Below the pieces are notes generated by a model, which was not told the origin of the DNA, did no database searches, and saw only the letters and a program-made list of their open reading frames with translations. A stretch of 6,199 nucleotides of DNA from Candidatus Pacearchaeota archaeon CG10_big_fil_rev_8_21_14_0_10_32_14 (GTDB taxonomy: Archaea > Nanobdellota > Nanobdellia > Pacearchaeales > GW2011-AR1), in NCBI GenBank assembly GCA_002763085.1, contig PFCY01000065.1, positions 1 to 6,199 of the forward strand, written 5' to 3'. This document shows positions 5,156-6,199 of this stretch, piece after piece (within the stretch, counting starts at the first letter, position 1; each line of letters starts with the position of its first letter). The position numbers and the translations under genes were made by a program.

Positions 5156-5379
5156 TATTTTCTCCCCCTGCCATTATTTTGTAACTGTTTAACCAACCAA
5201 ACTATGAACAAGACTAAAGCCACTATAACAAGTATCATCATTATCCAACCAAATACTGCTCCAACTCCACTATAACCATATCCCCCCATCCCAAATGCTG
5301 GACAATTATATTGTTGCGCACTCACAAAACTTAAACTAGCTAGCACAATTAATCCTACAAAAAATATATTACTTTTCAT
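5155..5379 (-). CDS. Small exported or membrane protein with signal peptide and one TM segment, metal-operon linked
   Basis: This 74-residue protein has a signal peptide at 1-21 (hydrophobic core, ending FVSA before QQ). A short Gly/Tyr-rich outer segment follows (about 22-40) with Cys26, Met31 and repeated GYG/GVG. One membrane helix runs from about 41 to 63, and the basic tail QLQNNGRGRK would face the cytoplasm. Small Gly/Met-rich one-helix proteins, some with a C-terminal SHOCT domain, are common beside copper ATPase genes; no SHOCT domain is present here. A role as a small partner of the pump or an outer metal ligand is inferred from context only. The ATG at 5379 overlaps the stop of the ArsR gene by four bases (ATGA). 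Its strong SD is built into the last codons of that gene. Confidence 0.82.
   Translation of the reverse strand: MKSNIFFVGLIVLASLSFVSAQQYNCPAFGMGGYGYSGVGAVFGWIMMILVIVALVLFIVWLVKQLQNNGRGRK
5162..5168 (-). promoter_or_regulatory. SD-like site deciding the GTG start of the Cys-rich gene
   Basis: GGGGGAG on the minus strand lies six bases before the GTG at 5155, inside the last codons of the preceding small membrane protein. It is weaker than the other SD sites but well placed, and it supports initiation at this GTG. Confidence 0.6.
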
Positions 5380-5819
5380 TTTTTCTTACCTCCTTTCATT
5401 TGCTTTTCTTTATCGATAGCAAATGAATGAACCACTTTACGTGGTGCTTTCACCTCAATTTCTTTTTTAAGAATATGAACACAATTCCCTGACATATGTT
5501 TATCAATAATGTCCATTAGTGGTTTTATCGTTTCATTATTGAGTGTATAATTTCTATACTTCCCATCAATCTCCATATTCACGAATCCACATTGTTTCAA
5601 TCTTGCTAAGTCATGAGAAACACAAGTCTGATCCATATCAAGTTCTTCCATAATCTCAGAAACATTTCTTTTTCCATTCCTAAGTAGATTGATTATTTTT
5701 AATCTTGATCCACTTACAAGTGTTCCAAAGAATATTTTGTATGCTCCATAAATATCGGCTTCCTGAATATCATACATCCCATGTAAATTACACGATCGTA
5801 GTATGTTTTTATTTATCAT
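5376..5819 (-). CDS. ArsR/SmtB-type winged-helix metalloregulator, first gene of the copper operon
   Basis: This is a 147-residue transcription repressor of the ArsR type. The winged helix-turn-helix spans about 30-95: LVSGSRLKIINLL, the helix with VSEIMEEL, the recognition helix DQTCVSHDLARLKQCGFV (63-80), and the wing DGKYRNYTL. Possible metal ligands are Cys66 and His69 in the recognition-helix region, Cys77, the C-terminal group His108, Cys113 and His115, and Cys10 with His13 at the N-terminus. A C-terminal His/Cys group is plausible for Cu(I) or another soft metal. Archaeal copper regulators more often carry a TRASH domain, which is absent here. The ATG at 5819 has no SD and lies 27 bases after a TATA-box centre, so the mRNA is leaderless. 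An inverted repeat covers the start. The last codons contain the SD of the next gene, with an ATGA overlap. The tail is Lys-rich. The exact metal is not visible from sequence. Confidence 0.9.
   Translation of the reverse strand: MINKNILRSCNLHGMYDIQEADIYGAYKIFFGTLVSGSRLKIINLLRNGKRNVSEIMEELDMDQTCVSHDLARLKQCGFVNMEIDGKYRNYTLNNETIKPLMDIIDKHMSGNCVHILKKEIEVKAPRKVVHSFAIDKEKQMKGGKKK
5388..5395 (-). promoter_or_regulatory. Shine-Dalgarno site of the small membrane protein, inside the ArsR gene
   Basis: AAGGAGGT on the minus strand is eight bases before the ATG at 5379. It is encoded by the Lys-Gly-Gly codons near the end of the regulator gene. Together with the ATGA overlap it indicates translational coupling. 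Confidence 0.85.
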
Positions 5820-5839
5820 ATGTTGATTAGATACATATG
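5817..5839. promoter_or_regulatory. Inverted-repeat operator of the ArsR/copper operon
   Basis: CATATGT (5817-5823) and ACATATG (5833-5839) form a perfect 7-bp inverted repeat with a 9-base spacer. It starts at the ATG and ends four bases before the TATA box. This is where an ArsR dimer would stop initiation, and imperfect AT-rich inverted repeats at promoters are the usual ArsR/SmtB targets. Binding by the adjacent regulator is inferred. Confidence 0.6.
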
Positions 5840-5842
5840 GAG

Positions 5843-5850
5843 TATTTAAA
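5843..5850 (-). promoter_or_regulatory. TATA box (with BRE-like flank) of the ArsR/copper operon
   Basis: TTTAAATA on the minus strand is preceded by CGAAAAG, a good purine-rich TFB element, and is centred about 27 bases before the ATG at 5819. The operon transcript should start at or beside the start codon. The same TATA octamer precedes the AbrB-MNT gene. Confidence 0.7.
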
Positions 5851-5868
5851 CTTTTCGCTTAAAATTAT

Positions 5869-6199
5869 CTATTCAATGATTCCTCTTTCATAGGCTTCAT
5901 CTATGATATGTTCAGACGATGGATATTGCTTTGTTAGCCAAGCTCTCAATTCTTCTGACGTTAAAGTCAGACCTCCAAACATATCGTTTTTCCTGTGTTT
6001 TGAAGCATCATAAGCATCTCCTATTCCAACTATTCCAGACCACGTATCTGCTAAAAGTCTTGTTGATGGACTAGCATTAGGTATAGGAAATTGATAGTTC
6101 GACATTTCATCTTCACTTGGATAGAATTTAGGTTGATAGCGATGATGAGTCAAAGCGATCCACGCGCTAAATGGTAAACCCGCTTCACATAAAATGCGA
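5869..6199 (-). CDS. HD/HD-GYP-like domain protein, C-terminal part (N-terminus beyond window)
   Basis: The frame is open from the right edge to the TAG at 5869-5871, so 109 residues of a longer protein are visible. An internal TTG at 6153 could be mistaken for a start, but the open frame continues upstream with protein-like sequence (AGLPFSAWIA), so the gene runs off the window. THHRYQPKFYP resembles the HHE..DG.GYP region of HD-GYP phosphodiesterases, and GIVGIGDAYDAS resembles their following IxxVADxFDA motif. LTLTSEELRAWL and the ending resemble the last helices of such domains. If right, the protein is a metal-dependent phosphohydrolase, but the HD pair itself lies outside the window, so activity cannot be judged. 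It points the same way as the copper operon but ends 49 bases before it, and the operon has its own promoter in that gap. Confidence 0.6.
   Translation of the reverse strand, partial: RILCEAGLPFSAWIALTHHRYQPKFYPSEDEMSNYQFPIPNASPSTRLLADTWSGIVGIGDAYDASKHRKNDMFGGLTLTSEELRAWLTKQYPSSEHIIDEAYERGIIE

Noticed and set aside
6151..6153. TTG at 6153 as start of a 94-residue protein
   Set aside because: The frame stays open to the window edge, no SD precedes the TTG, and the HD-like similarity continues across it.
1..6199. CRISPR array, tRNA/rRNA, insertion sequence or phage attachment site
   Set aside because: No spaced direct repeats, no cloverleaf or rRNA-like stretches, no transposase or integrase and no flanking repeats were seen on either strand.

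Overview
This window looks like archaeal DNA that is AT-rich (roughly one third GC by eye) and gene-dense, most plausibly from an uncultured DPANN-type lineage such as Woesearchaeota or Pacearchaeota. The lineage is an inference. What the sequence shows directly is archaeal promoter geometry: TATA-like boxes centred about 25-28 bases before the start codon of three genes with no Shine-Dalgarno site (leaderless mRNAs), next to SD-led genes inside an operon. Both ends cut through genes. There is no rRNA, tRNA, CRISPR array or insertion sequence.

Layout. Bases 32-625 (+) encode the C-terminal part of a MacB/FtsX-type ABC transporter permease; all three forward frames carry stops in the first 31 bases, so its upstream part is broken or the sequence edge is faulty. 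At 710-1138 (+) is a small exported protein with an LTPEEQ (LTxxQ, Spy/CpxP-like) motif and a strong SD. At 1229-1690 (+) is a leaderless, stand-alone C39-like cysteine peptidase. A palindromic T-rich hairpin at 1701-1726 separates these from a long leftward block.

The leftward block starts at the right edge with the C-terminal part of an HD/HD-GYP-like protein (5869-6199). Next comes a compact metal-efflux operon, read 5819 to 2740: an ArsR-type regulator, a small signal-peptide/one-TM protein, a 53-residue Cys-rich protein with a GTG start, a CopZ-like HMA protein, and a CopA-type P1B-1 copper ATPase without its own N-terminal HMA domain. The first three genes are linked by 4-base and 1-base stop/start overlaps, and the third stop lies in the SD of the fourth gene. 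An inverted repeat, CATATGT-N9-ACATATG, sits between the TATA box and the start codon of the ArsR gene and is a natural autoregulatory operator. The inferred scheme is that metal releases the ArsR protein and the operon makes a chaperone, a pump and two small accessory proteins.

Downstream is a separately promoted leaderless gene (1887-2666) for an unusual fusion: an AbrB/MazE-like DNA-binding segment, a minimal nucleotidyltransferase (MNT) domain and an alpha-helical C-terminal region that may be HEPN-like. Two copies of the perfect palindrome TGTTATAACA, 11 bp apart, lie between its TATA box and its start codon. A 60-codon charged, coiled-coil-like small gene overlaps its 3' end but carries an in-frame TAA at codon 12. 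This AbrB-MNT gene, its operator and its damaged small partner form the best candidate for an undescribed toxin-antitoxin-like or defence-like module. The Cys-rich 53-residue protein is the most overlooked gene in the metal operon.
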